The notes beneath the pieces are model-generated. The model was not told the DNA's origin, did no database searches, and worked only from the letters and a program-made list of their open reading frames with translations. Shown here in pieces: positions 30,738 through 39,183 of a stretch of DNA of 64,000 nucleotides. This DNA comes from Myxococcus stipitatus (GTDB lineage: Bacteria > Myxococcota > Myxococcia > Myxococcales > Myxococcaceae), in the NCBI RefSeq assembly GCF_037414475.1, contig NZ_CP147913.1:4896001-4960000 (forward strand). Direction: 5' to 3'. Position 1 is the stretch's first letter, and every line of letters starts with the position of its first letter. The translations under genes were made by a program, and so were the position numbers.

Positions 30738-32219
30738 ATGAGCCTGCGCGCCTGGCTTGCCGCCACCTTGGGTGGCCTGGCCCTCTTGACCTTCATCGCC
30801 GCCACCGCGCTCATCGTCCTCACGAACGCGCAGAACCACTCGGCGAACACGCTGGGCAATTCCGTGGAGGGACTCCATATGGCGGAGGAGCTGGAAATCG
30901 ACCTGCTCATCCACTTCCGCCTCAGCGGCGTCGCGGGGACCGCGGCTGCCCAGTCGCAGTTCGTGCGTGGACGGACGCTCGAGGGGGTCGAGGCCTCGTT
31001 CCCTCAACTGCTCGACGGGCTGCGCCAGAACGCCACCAGCTCGGCGGAGCAGGCGCTCATCCGGGAGGTCGACCAGTCCTTCTCGAACTACCTGGCGGCG
31101 CAGCGTGCGTCCGCCAGACTGCCCCTGTCACAGCGCCTCTCCCGGTCCGTTCCCTCGCTGGACACGGCGCTGGATTCGCTCGAGCGCCTGGTCCAGTTCA
31201 ACGTGGATGAGGCCCGCGAGGCGCGCGACGCCTCCGCGGACCTCAACCGCATGGGCAATACCGTGGGCCTGGTGCTGTGCGGGCTCCTGCTGGTGTCGCT
31301 GGCGACGAGCACGGTGTTGCTGCGGAGCGTCGCCTTGCAGCCCTTGAAGGACATCAGCCAGGCGATGCGCCGCTTCGGCGCGGGGAGGAAGCGCGCGCGT
31401 GCTCCGGTGGCGGGGCCCACCGAGCTGCGCGACATGGCCCGGACCTTCAACGAGATGGCCAACGGGCTGACGCATCAGCAGGAGCAGCAGCTCGCCTTCC
31501 TCGCGGGGGTGGCGCATGAGCTGCGCAATCCGCTGTCCGCGCTGAAGCTGTCCACGGCGCTCTCCGAGCGCAGCCGCGCGCAGCTCACACCGGAGCGCAT
31601 GGAGCGCACGCTCGCGCTGGTGGGGCGGCAGGTGGAGCGGTTGGACAGGATGGTGGGGGACCTGCTCGACGCGACCCGCATCGAGGCCGGCAAGCTGGAG
31701 CTGCGGCCGGAGGTGCGCGACGCGCGCGCGCTGGCGCGGGACGTGGTGGAGCTGTACCGCTCCAGCGACAGCGGGCACGTGCTCCAGCTTGAAGTCCCGG
31801 ATGAGCCGGTGCTGGTGCGCGTGGACCCGGACCGGCTGGAGCAGGTGCTGACGAACCTGGTCAGCAACGCGCTGAAGTATTCGCCGTCCGGCAGCCGCGT
31901 GGACGTCATGGTGCGCCGCGTGGAGTCCCAGGCCTGGCTGTCGGTGAGGGACCAGGGCATCGGCTTGAGCGAGGACGAGAAGCGCCTGCTCTACGCGCCC
32001 TTCCAGCGGCTGGGCACGGCGAGCAGCAAGCGCGCTCCGGGCGTGGGGCTGGGGCTCACCGTCGCGCGGCGCATCGTGGAGGCGCATGGCGGGGACATCG
32101 AGGTGGAGAGCGCGCCCGGGGTGGGCTCCACCTTCAGCGTGCGGTTGTCCCTGGCCACCCTGGAGGCGCGGGGGACTTCCGAGCCGATGGCGTCCCCACC
32201 TCCGGACTCGCTGCATTAG
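30738..32219 (+). CDS. Membrane sensor histidine kinase (HAMP, orphan)
   Basis: 493 residues from the ATG at 30738 (GGGAGG 5 bases upstream). TM1 is at about 8-28, followed by a ~145-residue helical periplasmic sensor and TM2 at about 175-195. A HAMP-like linker and HisKA follow, with AHELRNPLSALK (phospho-acceptor His260), N-box NLVSNALKYS, DQGIGLS, YAPFQRLG and GVGLGLTVARRIVEAHGG, all intact. It autophosphorylates and passes phosphate to a response regulator. None is adjacent, so it is an orphan kinase, a common arrangement in myxobacteria. Signal unknown. Confidence 0.9.
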   Translation: MSLRAWLAATLGGLALLTFIAATALIVLTNAQNHSANTLGNSVEGLHMAEELEIDLLIHFRLSGVAGTAAAQSQFVRGRTLEGVEASFPQLLDGLRQNATSSAEQALIREVDQSFSNYLAAQRASARLPLSQRLSRSVPSLDTALDSLERLVQFNVDEAREARDASADLNRMGNTVGLVLCGLLLVSLATSTVLLRSVALQPLKDISQAMRRFGAGRKRARAPVAGPTELRDMARTFNEMANGLTHQQEQQLAFLAGVAHELRNPLSALKLSTALSERSRAQLTPERMERTLALVGRQVERLDRMVGDLLDATRIEAGKLELRPEVRDARALARDVVELYRSSDSGHVLQLEVPDEPVLVRVDPDRLEQVLTNLVSNALKYSPSGSRVDVMVRRVESQAWLSVRDQGIGLSEDEKRLLYAPFQRLGTASSKRAPGVGLGLTVARRIVEAHGGDIEVESAPGVGSTFSVRLSLATLEARGTSEPMASPPPDSLH

Positions 32220-32330
32220 CGCCCGGGGCCGACGGAAGCGTTGCGTGCCGTGCCTGGGTCGTGGAGGCTGCGTGCGCCTGGAAGGGGCCGGCAGTACCTT
32301 CCTCGCCACATGCCAGGAGCTGTACGGAAC

Positions 32331-32936
32331 ATGAAGACCTCGCGTCGAGTCGCGCCGCTCGCCATCCTGTTGTCCGTGGGAGGGCTGGGGGCATGCGCCT
32401 CCCGCCAGACGGCGCCCGAGTCCCCCGCCGTGCAGCCCGCATCCTCCGCGCCCGCGGCTGTCATGCAGTCCACGGAAGGGGGCTTCTCCGTCGCGCTGCC
32501 GGAGCCGGTGAGCAAGGAGAGCCGCGCGCAGGTCACGGATGTGGGCGAGGTGACACTGCACACCTTCGTCGCCGTCCGTTCGGAGTCGGACACGGCCTAT
32601 TACATCTCTTACACGGACTTCCCCCCGGCGGTCATGGCGCAGGCGAAGCCCGGGGACGTGGTCTCCCGCGCGAGCATGGGGGCGCTGGAGTCGTTGGGCG
32701 CGACGGGGCTCTCCTCGAGGCCGCTCACGTTGGAGGGGTTCCCGGGCTGGGAGGTGGAGGGCATCTCTGGAGCGCGCCGGCTCAAGGGCCGCTTCTACCT
32801 GGTGGGCCCCCGGCTCTATCAGCAGCTCCTGCTGCATCCCGAGGGCAAGCCGCCCCAGGACGCGGAGGCGTTCTTCGAGTCGTTCCGCCTGGACCCCCAG
32901 GTGGCGGCGATGCTCTCGGGTGGCCGCCGCTCCTGA
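32331..32936 (+). CDS. Unknown lipoprotein
   Basis: 201 residues; the ATG at 32331 was chosen because AGGAG lies 12 bases upstream and the lipobox (LSVGGLGACAS) follows directly. The mature part (about 45-195) has a fold reminiscent of small outer-membrane or periplasmic domains (FSVALPEPVSKESR, VTLHTFVAVRSESDTAYYISYTDFP, GRFYLVGPRLYQQLLLHPEG). No catalytic motif. It follows the histidine kinase by 111 bases on the same strand; a regulatory link is not evident. Confidence 0.72.
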   Translation: MKTSRRVAPLAILLSVGGLGACASRQTAPESPAVQPASSAPAAVMQSTEGGFSVALPEPVSKESRAQVTDVGEVTLHTFVAVRSESDTAYYISYTDFPPAVMAQAKPGDVVSRASMGALESLGATGLSSRPLTLEGFPGWEVEGISGARRLKGRFYLVGPRLYQQLLLHPEGKPPQDAEAFFESFRLDPQVAAMLSGGRRS

Positions 32937-32977
32937 GCCGTGCTCGCGCGCACGCGGTGCGCTATGCAAGGCGGACG

Positions 32978-33973
32978 ATGAACCTGTCCGCCATCGACCT
33001 CAACCTGTTCCTCGTCCTGCATGCGGTGCTGGAGACGGGGAGCGCGACCGAGGCGGCCCGTCAGCTCCACGTCACGCAGTCGGCGGTGAGCAACGCGCTG
33101 GCGCGGCTTCGCGAGCTCTTGGGAGACCCGCTGCTGGTGCGCAGCGGACGCGGGCTGACGCCGACGCCCCGGTGCGAGGAGCTGCGGCCGTTCCTCACGA
33201 ACGCGGTGGCGCAGCTGCAGGTCGTGGTGGATGGGCAGCGCTTCAATCCCGAGGAGAGCACGCGCCGCTTCACGATGGCCAACGCGGACAACCAGGACCT
33301 GTATGACGTGCCGCTCGTGGTGGAGGCGTTCGCCCGGCGCTTGCCGCGTGCGCGGCTCCGGGTGGTGAGCCTCGACTACCTCATCAGCGCGAATGGCCTG
33401 GAGACGGGCGAGGTGGATGTGTCGCTGGCGCCCCGGCAGGTGGCCGCGCGGCAGGGGTACTTCGCGGAGGACCTCTACGAAGAGGAGGTGTCCTTCGTCG
33501 TCCGAAAGGACCACCCTCGGCTCCCGGGGCCGTTGCTGACGGTGGAGGAGTTCAATGCCTCCTGCTTCATCGACCTGGTGTTGACCCATGGGCGTCCGGG
33601 CATCGGCCATCGTCTCTTCGAGCAGTTCGCCAAGGAGCACGGCCTGGTCTTCAACTCGTCGCTCTCGGTGTCGCACTTCATGGCCGCGGGCATGGCGGCG
33701 GCGCGGACGGACTACGTCGCGGGGATGCCGGAGCGGATGGCGGAGGTGTTGTGCTCCATGCTGCCGCTGCGGCGGTTGAAGCTGGTGCCGGCGCCTCCGC
33801 GCATGCCGATGTCGCTCGTCTGGCATGCACGCACGCACCAGGACCCGGGGGCGCGGTTCTTCCGGCAACTGGTCATCGAGGTGTTGCGGGATGCCGGCAT
33901 GGGAGCTGGGCAGACGCGCGTGAGGGAGCCCCGGTTGATGGGGACCTCCTCACGACGTGCTCGAGGCCGCTGA
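32978..33973 (+). CDS. LysR-family transcriptional regulator
   Basis: 331 residues, ATG 32978. The N-terminal helix-turn-helix DLNLFLVLHAVLETGSATEAARQLHVTQSAVSNALARLRELLGDPLLVR is the NodD/LeuO-like LysR form. The effector domain covers about 90-300. The pirin gene is convergent and follows closely, so the regulator may act elsewhere. Its C-terminus has an Arg-rich tail (TSSRRARGR). Confidence 0.9.
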   Translation: MNLSAIDLNLFLVLHAVLETGSATEAARQLHVTQSAVSNALARLRELLGDPLLVRSGRGLTPTPRCEELRPFLTNAVAQLQVVVDGQRFNPEESTRRFTMANADNQDLYDVPLVVEAFARRLPRARLRVVSLDYLISANGLETGEVDVSLAPRQVAARQGYFAEDLYEEEVSFVVRKDHPRLPGPLLTVEEFNASCFIDLVLTHGRPGIGHRLFEQFAKEHGLVFNSSLSVSHFMAAGMAAARTDYVAGMPERMAEVLCSMLPLRRLKLVPAPPRMPMSLVWHARTHQDPGARFFRQLVIEVLRDAGMGAGQTRVREPRLMGTSSRRARGR

Positions 33974-34006
33974 CGCCCGCGCGCGAGCCGTGGGCTCGGG
34001 CGGGCG
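33974..34006. terminator. Bidirectional stem-loop between LysR and pirin genes
   Basis: CGCCCG (33974-33979) with CGGGCG (34001-34006) and CGAGCC (33984-33989) with GGCTCG (33993-33998) form a two-part stem around a GTG loop, directly after the LysR stop and before the convergent pirin stop. No T-run. Confidence 0.45.
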
Positions 34007-34020
34007 CCGGGGGGTGTGCC

Positions 34021-34962
34021 TTACGAGGTGGCGCCGGGGGCGTCCTGGGGCACGGAGCCGAAGCGTCCGGACTCGAAGTCATGGATGGCCTGGAGGACTT
34101 CCCGCTGGCTGTTCATGACGAACGGGCCGTAATGGATGATGGGCTCGCGGATGGGCTCGCCGGAGAGGACGAGCAGGTGCGTGTCCTCATCCGCGCGCAG
34201 GCTCAGGAAGTCGCCGTCATTGGCGAAGAGGGCGACGTCTCCCTGGGAGGCCTGCTCACCGCCGGACGAGATGCGGCCGGAGGCGACGAGGACGAGCGTG
34301 TTGTGGTGCTTCGGCAGTGCGACATGGAGGTCCGAGCCTGCTCGCAGATGGACGTCGAGCAGGGTGATGGGCGTGAAAGTCCTGGCGGGGCCTCGGGTGT
34401 CGCCGAAGTTGCCCGCGATGACGCGCACGGTGCCGCCGTCGACGGGGATGGTGGGGATGTCCGCCGCGGTGATGGGCTGGTAGCCCGGCGCGTCCTTCTT
34501 GTGTGCGCGAGGCAGGTTGACCCAGAGCTGGAGCATCTCGAAGGGACCTCCGCGCCGGGAGAAGGCTTGCTCATGGTACTCCTCGTGGAGGATGCCGGAC
34601 GCGGCCGTCATCCACTGCACGTCGCCGGGACCGATGACGCCCGCGTGGCCCGCGTTGTCGCGGTGAGCGACGTGACCTTGGAACGCCAGGGTGACGGTCT
34701 CGAAGCCGCGGTGAGGGTGCCAGCCCACGCCTCGCTGGCCCTGGGCCAGGGGGGCGTAGTCATACGGCGGATGATGGTCCAACAGCAGGAAGGGGCTGAC
34801 ACGCTCCTGGGAGATGCCGCCGCTGGGGACCACGGTCTTCACGCGGAAGCCGTCGCCGACCCAGTGGAGGGGCCCGCCGCCATGGACGCTCTCGAGCGTC
34901 CGGGCGCGAGGAAGCGCGGTGTGAACGGTGGAGGAAGAGAGGGTCTGTGTCGTCGTGCTCAT
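34021..34962 (-). CDS. Pirin-family protein
   Basis: 313 residues from ATG 34962; an upstream frame is longer but lacks the start of the family. Pirin cupin motifs: WHPHRGFETVT (His82, His84) and SGILHEEYHEQ (His126, Glu128), the four metal ligands of Fe-pirin/quercetinase-type proteins. Pirins can be redox-responsive cofactors or quercetin 2,3-dioxygenases; I cannot choose from sequence. It shares no operon with the upstream membrane gene. A 7-bp dyad at 35008-35026 lies upstream. Confidence 0.9.
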   Translation of the reverse strand: MSTTTQTLSSSTVHTALPRARTLESVHGGGPLHWVGDGFRVKTVVPSGGISQERVSPFLLLDHHPPYDYAPLAQGQRGVGWHPHRGFETVTLAFQGHVAHRDNAGHAGVIGPGDVQWMTAASGILHEEYHEQAFSRRGGPFEMLQLWVNLPRAHKKDAPGYQPITAADIPTIPVDGGTVRVIAGNFGDTRGPARTFTPITLLDVHLRAGSDLHVALPKHHNTLVLVASGRISSGGEQASQGDVALFANDGDFLSLRADEDTHLLVLSGEPIREPIIHYGPFVMNSQREVLQAIHDFESGRFGSVPQDAPGATS

Positions 34963-35007
34963 GGCCCCAAGGTAAGGGCCATGGCCGATGTGTAAATCGC
35001 ACCCGCG

Positions 35008-35026
35008 CGTGATGCGTATCATCACG
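35008..35026. promoter_or_regulatory. Inverted repeat upstream of the pirin gene
   Basis: CGTGATG (35008-35014) and CATCACG (35020-35026) form a perfect 7-bp dyad with a 5-base spacer, about 45 bases upstream of the pirin start on the minus strand. A further GTGATGG half-site follows at about 35031. It could be an operator, or a terminator for the minus-strand gene ending at 35059. Confidence 0.4.
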
Positions 35027-35058
35027 TCGTGTGATGGTGCCTGGAGCCGGGGCTTCGC

Positions 35059-36891
35059 TCAGGGATGCGCGGCCTGGGCCTGCTTCGGCGCGCAGACATG
35101 GCACAGGCGCATGGGGAGCCGTGCGTCCCAGCGGGCGGAGTACTCCTCGCACTGCTTTTGTGGGCGGGAGTCCAGCGCGCGCGAGACGTCCAGCATGGCG
35201 CCGCCGTTGTCCTTCGCGAAGGTGGCGAGCTCCTGGAAGTCGCGCTCCGTCGCGTACCAGAACACGCAGAGCCCGGGGCCTTCACGCACCAGTCCTTGTT
35301 GGTATTGCCGCCAGCCGGCGAGCAAGGGCTCGTCGGCAATCTCGCGCCGCAGGCCCGCGTTCATGAAGTTCATCAGCGGCCAGTTGGGGGCGAGCAGACC
35401 TCCGAAGCCCGCGCCTTCACGTGCGAGGGTCGCCTCGATGCGCTTCCAGCCTTCACGGTCCGCCAGCGGGACGAGGTAGGTCCAGGGCGCCTGCCCGGAC
35501 CGGCGCTCCTTGAAGCTGTCCTGATAGGGCTTCACCGCGCCCTGGAGATTGAACAGGCCGATTCCGGTGAGGCCCGCCAGCAACAAGAGCCCCGCGTGGG
35601 CCGGCTTGCCCTGCCGTCGGAGCCATCGCGCGAGCACGTGCGAGAGCAGCGCGGAGAGCACCACTCCGGTCGCGCACAGGAGCAGCACGGCGCCGTGGAG
35701 ATGGTACTTGATGAGGTAGTACTCCCGCGGCGTTCCCAACTGGAGGCAGAGGAACTGGACGCTGGCGTTGATGGCGCCGAAGACGCCCGCGTACCGCGCG
35801 AGCCGGGCGGCGGAGTCTCCCAATGGGAGGCCCATCCAGCGCGTCGCGAGCGGGAGCACGAGCAGCAGCACGGAGAGCGCCGCTTCGCCTCGCACCATCT
35901 TGAAGGGGAAGGGCGGGACGAGGTCACCCTTCACCGGGAGGAGGGAGGACAGCTTCCACCAGGCGAAGGCCGCCGCGAACAGCAGGCCCGCGGCGAGCAC
36001 CCACAACGCGAGCCGGGCGCGCTTCGAGTGGACCACGCCCGCGGCTTCCACGGCCACCAGCACCGCGCTGGTGAAGAGGGCGTCCCCCAGGTTGAGGCCA
36101 TAGGTGTACCGGAGCAGCCCCACCGCGAGGAGCAGCGCCGCGATTCGCAAGAGGCGCGAGGAGAAGAACCCGAAGCACGCCCATCCCATCAGCAGGGGCA
36201 CCAGACCGAACACGTGCGCGTAGAAGCCGTCGGCCTGGTTGTAGTGGAGGATGGCGAAGAGCATGGGCGACATGGCGAGGATGCCGCCCAGCAGGAGCCA
36301 GGGCGCGGCGTGCCGCTCCGGGCCCTGGTCCTCCGTGATGGTCAGCACGCCCACGAGCATGCACAGCGTCAGCAGCAAGGGGATGGCGTAGAAGGCGGCG
36401 CGGAAGGACTCGAAGGCGTCCAGGCCGAAGAAGGCCTCGAGCCAATACGTGAAGGTGTGGAACGAGATGAACTGTTCGTAGATGTGGGGCGTGGCCTGGA
36501 TGAAGGAGTCGCGCAGGGCCACATGGTTGCCCGCGTCTCCTCCGCCCACGGACACGAGGCCGTCGAACGCCGGGGTATAGAGCGCGCGGAAGACCGCGGC
36601 CATCACCGCTCCGAGGACCAACAGCGCGGGGAGCACGCGGGGCCAGGACCTCACGCGCAGCGCTCCGTTCCATCCCGCGAAGGCCACCGTGCCCGCGAGC
36701 AGCGCCGCCGCGAGTCCCAGGGCCCAGGTGATGTCCAGGCGCAGCGCCGCGCGGATGGCTCCGGACAGGAGCAACGCGAGCACGGGCACGAGGGCCAGCA
36801 CGAGCAGCGAGGCCGCTCCGGGTTCAGGTGTCCGTGTGTCGGGCGCGTCGAGCAGGCCCAGGGTTCGGGAGAGTCGTTCGCGGAGCATCAT
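35059..36891 (-). CDS. Polytopic membrane protein, GT-C-like
   Basis: 610 residues from the ATG at 36891 (GGGAG 10 bases upstream), 4 bases after the stop of the GT2 gene. About 11-12 hydrophobic helices span about 25-480, followed by a ~130-residue soluble C-terminus with WKRIEATLAREG and FWYATERDFQELATF. The topology and the partner gene suggest a GT-C-type or flippase-like enzyme that works with the polyprenyl-linked sugar made by the GT2, but no GT-C catalytic motif is clear. It was almost certainly transcribed with the GT2 gene. Confidence 0.78.
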   Translation of the reverse strand: MMLRERLSRTLGLLDAPDTRTPEPGAASLLVLALVPVLALLLSGAIRAALRLDITWALGLAAALLAGTVAFAGWNGALRVRSWPRVLPALLVLGAVMAAVFRALYTPAFDGLVSVGGGDAGNHVALRDSFIQATPHIYEQFISFHTFTYWLEAFFGLDAFESFRAAFYAIPLLLTLCMLVGVLTITEDQGPERHAAPWLLLGGILAMSPMLFAILHYNQADGFYAHVFGLVPLLMGWACFGFFSSRLLRIAALLLAVGLLRYTYGLNLGDALFTSAVLVAVEAAGVVHSKRARLALWVLAAGLLFAAAFAWWKLSSLLPVKGDLVPPFPFKMVRGEAALSVLLLVLPLATRWMGLPLGDSAARLARYAGVFGAINASVQFLCLQLGTPREYYLIKYHLHGAVLLLCATGVVLSALLSHVLARWLRRQGKPAHAGLLLLAGLTGIGLFNLQGAVKPYQDSFKERRSGQAPWTYLVPLADREGWKRIEATLAREGAGFGGLLAPNWPLMNFMNAGLRREIADEPLLAGWRQYQQGLVREGPGLCVFWYATERDFQELATFAKDNGGAMLDVSRALDSRPQKQCEEYSARWDARLPMRLCHVCAPKQAQAAHP

Positions 36892-36895
36892 CAAC

Positions 36896-37993
36896 TCAGC
36901 CTCCCACCAGGGAGCGGACGCGCAAGCCCAGCAGCGCGGTGGTGACCTTGACCATGAAGCGGATGCTCTTCAGTCCGCTCAGGCTGGAGACGCCTTGGGT
37001 GCGGGGCTCCATCTCCACGCGGGCCTCCTTGAGGTTCAGGCCGCGCAGTGCGAGCAGGGCGATGGACTCCGGCTCCGGGTATTCATCGGGCATGGCGCGC
37101 AGCAGTTCCCGCACGGCGCGCCGGGAGTAGACGCGGAAGCCGGAGGTGGGGTCGCTCACCCGGGCCGTGCGTCCGAACAGTCCCAGGACCTGGGTGACGA
37201 GCATCCCGCCCGTGCGCCGCAGGGGCGTGGTGCTCCGCAGCGTGTTCGCGGGGGCGTTGGCGGAGGGCTCCGTCGCCACGAAGCGCGAGCCGATGAGCAG
37301 GTCCGTGCCGCTCTGTCGAGCGAGGGCGACCAGGCGGGGAATCTCTTCGACGGGGTGTTGTCCGTCGGAGTCGCATTGCACCACGAAGTCGGCGCCCACG
37401 GCGCGGGCGACCTTGAAGCCCGTGAGGAGCGCGCCGGCCACGCCGATGTTGGTGCTGTGGGTGACGTGGGAGTGCGGCGCCAGCGTGGCGAGCAGGTGGG
37501 GCGTGTCGTCCAGGGAGCCGTCATCCACCACGCAGTAGGTGAAGCGCTCCGTGTCCGTGCTCCGCGCTACCAGAGTCTCCAGCCGCGGGAGCATCTGGGG
37601 GAGGGAGCCGGACTCGTTGAAGCAGGGCAGGAGGACGAGCACCTTGTGGCCCTGTCCGGAGAGGCGCTGGGCGCCGCCCTCGGGGTACTGGCGCGCGGCG
37701 AGGCTGGTGGTGAGCTCTACAATCTGACGCGAGAAGCGCCGGTTCTCCGCCTGTTGTTCCACCATCTGGAAGAACAGGAACATCATCATCCCGCCGAGCA
37801 CGAAGTTGCTGACGAGCTCGATGCCCAGCACCCGGATGATGGGGCGGAAGCCGTCCGGGTAGATGACCGCGGTGAGGAGGAACACCGCCACCAGCCACCA
37901 GATGAGCGAGTTCCGCGCGGGGAGCCGGTGCCCGAACTGGGAGAAGAGGACGATGAAGAATCCCGCGGTCAGCAGGATGACGAGAAAGGACAT
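36896..37993 (-). CDS. DUF2304-GT2 fusion (polyprenyl-sugar-type glycosyltransferase)
   Basis: 365 residues from the ATG at 37993. The first ~110 residues carry three membrane helices and the pattern of DUF2304 (SLIWWLVAVFLLTAVIYPDGFRPIIRVLGIELVSNFVL). From about 115 a DPM1-like GT2 domain follows: LVLLPCFNESGSL, VVDDGSLDDT, QCDSDGQHPVEEI (DxD-type metal site) and SGFRVYSR. GT2 and DUF2304 proteins are usually separate neighbours; here they are one chain. Likely transfers a sugar from a nucleotide donor to a polyprenyl phosphate for cell-surface glycosylation. Coupled to the polytopic membrane protein. Confidence 0.86.
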   Translation of the reverse strand: MSFLVILLTAGFFIVLFSQFGHRLPARNSLIWWLVAVFLLTAVIYPDGFRPIIRVLGIELVSNFVLGGMMMFLFFQMVEQQAENRRFSRQIVELTTSLAARQYPEGGAQRLSGQGHKVLVLLPCFNESGSLPQMLPRLETLVARSTDTERFTYCVVDDGSLDDTPHLLATLAPHSHVTHSTNIGVAGALLTGFKVARAVGADFVVQCDSDGQHPVEEIPRLVALARQSGTDLLIGSRFVATEPSANAPANTLRSTTPLRRTGGMLVTQVLGLFGRTARVSDPTSGFRVYSRRAVRELLRAMPDEYPEPESIALLALRGLNLKEARVEMEPRTQGVSSLSGLKSIRFMVKVTTALLGLRVRSLVGG

Positions 37994-38076
37994 GGGCCCT
38001 GTGGGCTCTAGGTCTCTCGGACCCGAGGCCGCAAGCGATTTCGCCTGGAGTGAGGGCTCGTGCCCGGAGGGGGCTT

Positions 38077-38427
38077 TCAGGGATGTGGGATGGCGATGCC
38101 GAAGCGGGCGGAGAGCCAACGGGCGATGCCGTCCTTGCCCGTGATGAACCGCCTGCCCCCGTGGAGACCCGTGGCGCAGCCGTGGTCATCCGAGTCCGGG
38201 CCGAGCACAACCAAGGGCAGCCACTGGTTCGTGTCTCCCACGAGCTCCACCACCTGCGCGCGAGGCCGTGGCCAGGGAATGCGCCGCACCTCGAGTGCCC
38301 GTGCGACCTGGGGGTAGTAGGTCAGTACTCCCTCCACCTGAGCGCAGTGTTCGCAGTAGAAGCGCACACCAGGATGAGCGGGGTCCACGAAGTCGGGAGC
38401 GAGCAGGAACAGGATGTCGCCGGGCAT
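38077..38427 (-). CDS. DUF3088 family protein (thioredoxin-fold-like)
   Basis: 116 residues. The sequence matches the DUF3088 pattern: ILFLLAPDFVDPAHPGVRFYCEHC, EGVLTYYP, a Pro-Arg motif and LPLVVL, then GRRFITGKDGIARWLSARFG. It resembles a glutaredoxin-fold protein with a CEHC pair, but function is unknown. Cytoplasmic. Single gene, divergent from the unknown ORF at 38532. Confidence 0.85.
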   Translation of the reverse strand: MPGDILFLLAPDFVDPAHPGVRFYCEHCAQVEGVLTYYPQVARALEVRRIPWPRPRAQVVELVGDTNQWLPLVVLGPDSDDHGCATGLHGGRRFITGKDGIARWLSARFGIAIPHP

Positions 38428-38531
38428 GGGCCCGCACTTACCCCCGTGCTTTCCGAAAGCTCAAGTCACGGGAGCATCGCGTGGTTCCTTCGGACTTGCT
38501 GGCTGCCCGGTGAGCTGTTGAGGAGAGGGTC

Positions 38532-38816
38532 ATGGTTCGCACTGAGTTCGTGAGCCGCTTCAATGACTTGTACCTGGGTGACTCGCTGCTCCAGTCGGTG
38601 GAGTTCAAGATCCCCGAGGCCGAGTGCCGGCTGACCTTCAGCGCAGGCAAGGTGCTCAAGGCCGGAGGCGGCAGCATCTTCGAGGCTGAAGCGAGATTCG
38701 CGCCGGCTCTCCTTCGCCTGCAAGGAGTATCGCGAAAGCGTTCGAGTTCGGTCCCGCCGAGGGGAACTCTGGCTGCTGAATCCAGCCCAGGGTTGTGGTC
38801 TATCGTCAGTGAATGA
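38532..38816 (+). CDS. Unknown small protein, possibly frame-disrupted at its 3' half
   Basis: 94 residues, with GAGGAGAGG about 5 bases upstream of the ATG. The first ~65 residues are well-behaved (FVSRFNDLYLGDSLLQSVEFKIPEAE, then ARFAPALLRLQGV). The last ~28 are Ser/Pro/Arg-rich and lack secondary-structure pattern. At about 38727 another frame reads SIAKAFEFGPAEGN before a stop. A small frameshift in the 3' half is possible but unproven. Codon use is less G/C-biased than in neighbours. Confidence 0.45.
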   Translation: MVRTEFVSRFNDLYLGDSLLQSVEFKIPEAECRLTFSAGKVLKAGGGSIFEAEARFAPALLRLQGVSRKRSSSVPPRGTLAAESSPGLWSIVSE

Positions 38817-38918
38817 CGGAACCCAACACGCTCACGGAGCGGCGCTGGTCCGAGCTCTCCAGTAAGCCGCTCTCGGACGCCAGCCCCGGAGGCCACCGAC
38901 GCGGAGCGAGCCCCAACG

Positions 38919-39170
38919 ATGATTGCGGAATCGAAGAGAAGAAACGCGCTCTCTGCCATCAACGCCATCCTCGTCCTGGCGAGAGACAAGGCATCCAAAG
39001 GCGAGTGCGGTGAGCTTGCCTCCATCCTGGACGTAGCCGAATACCTTCCCATGCTCATGTTGGAGCCCGCCGACCGGACAGAGGCGTTTCGGGAGCAACT
39101 CGTCGGACTCGCCGAGCGCGACCCGGCCTTCGAGTTCGCGCTGATGCGCTTCGACGCTCCCTCCGTTTGA
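38919..39170 (+). CDS. Unknown small helical protein
   Basis: 83 residues, ATG 38919. Helical and soluble: AINAILVLARDKASKGECGELASILDVAEYLPMLM followed by REQLVGLAERDPAFEFALMRFD. No family recognised; small acidic proteins of this type are often antidotes or immunity proteins, but nothing next to it is an obvious toxin. It ends 13 bases before the convergent LysR gene. Confidence 0.5.
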   Translation: MIAESKRRNALSAINAILVLARDKASKGECGELASILDVAEYLPMLMLEPADRTEAFREQLVGLAERDPAFEFALMRFDAPSV

Positions 39171-39183
39171 CGAGGAGCGCCGG

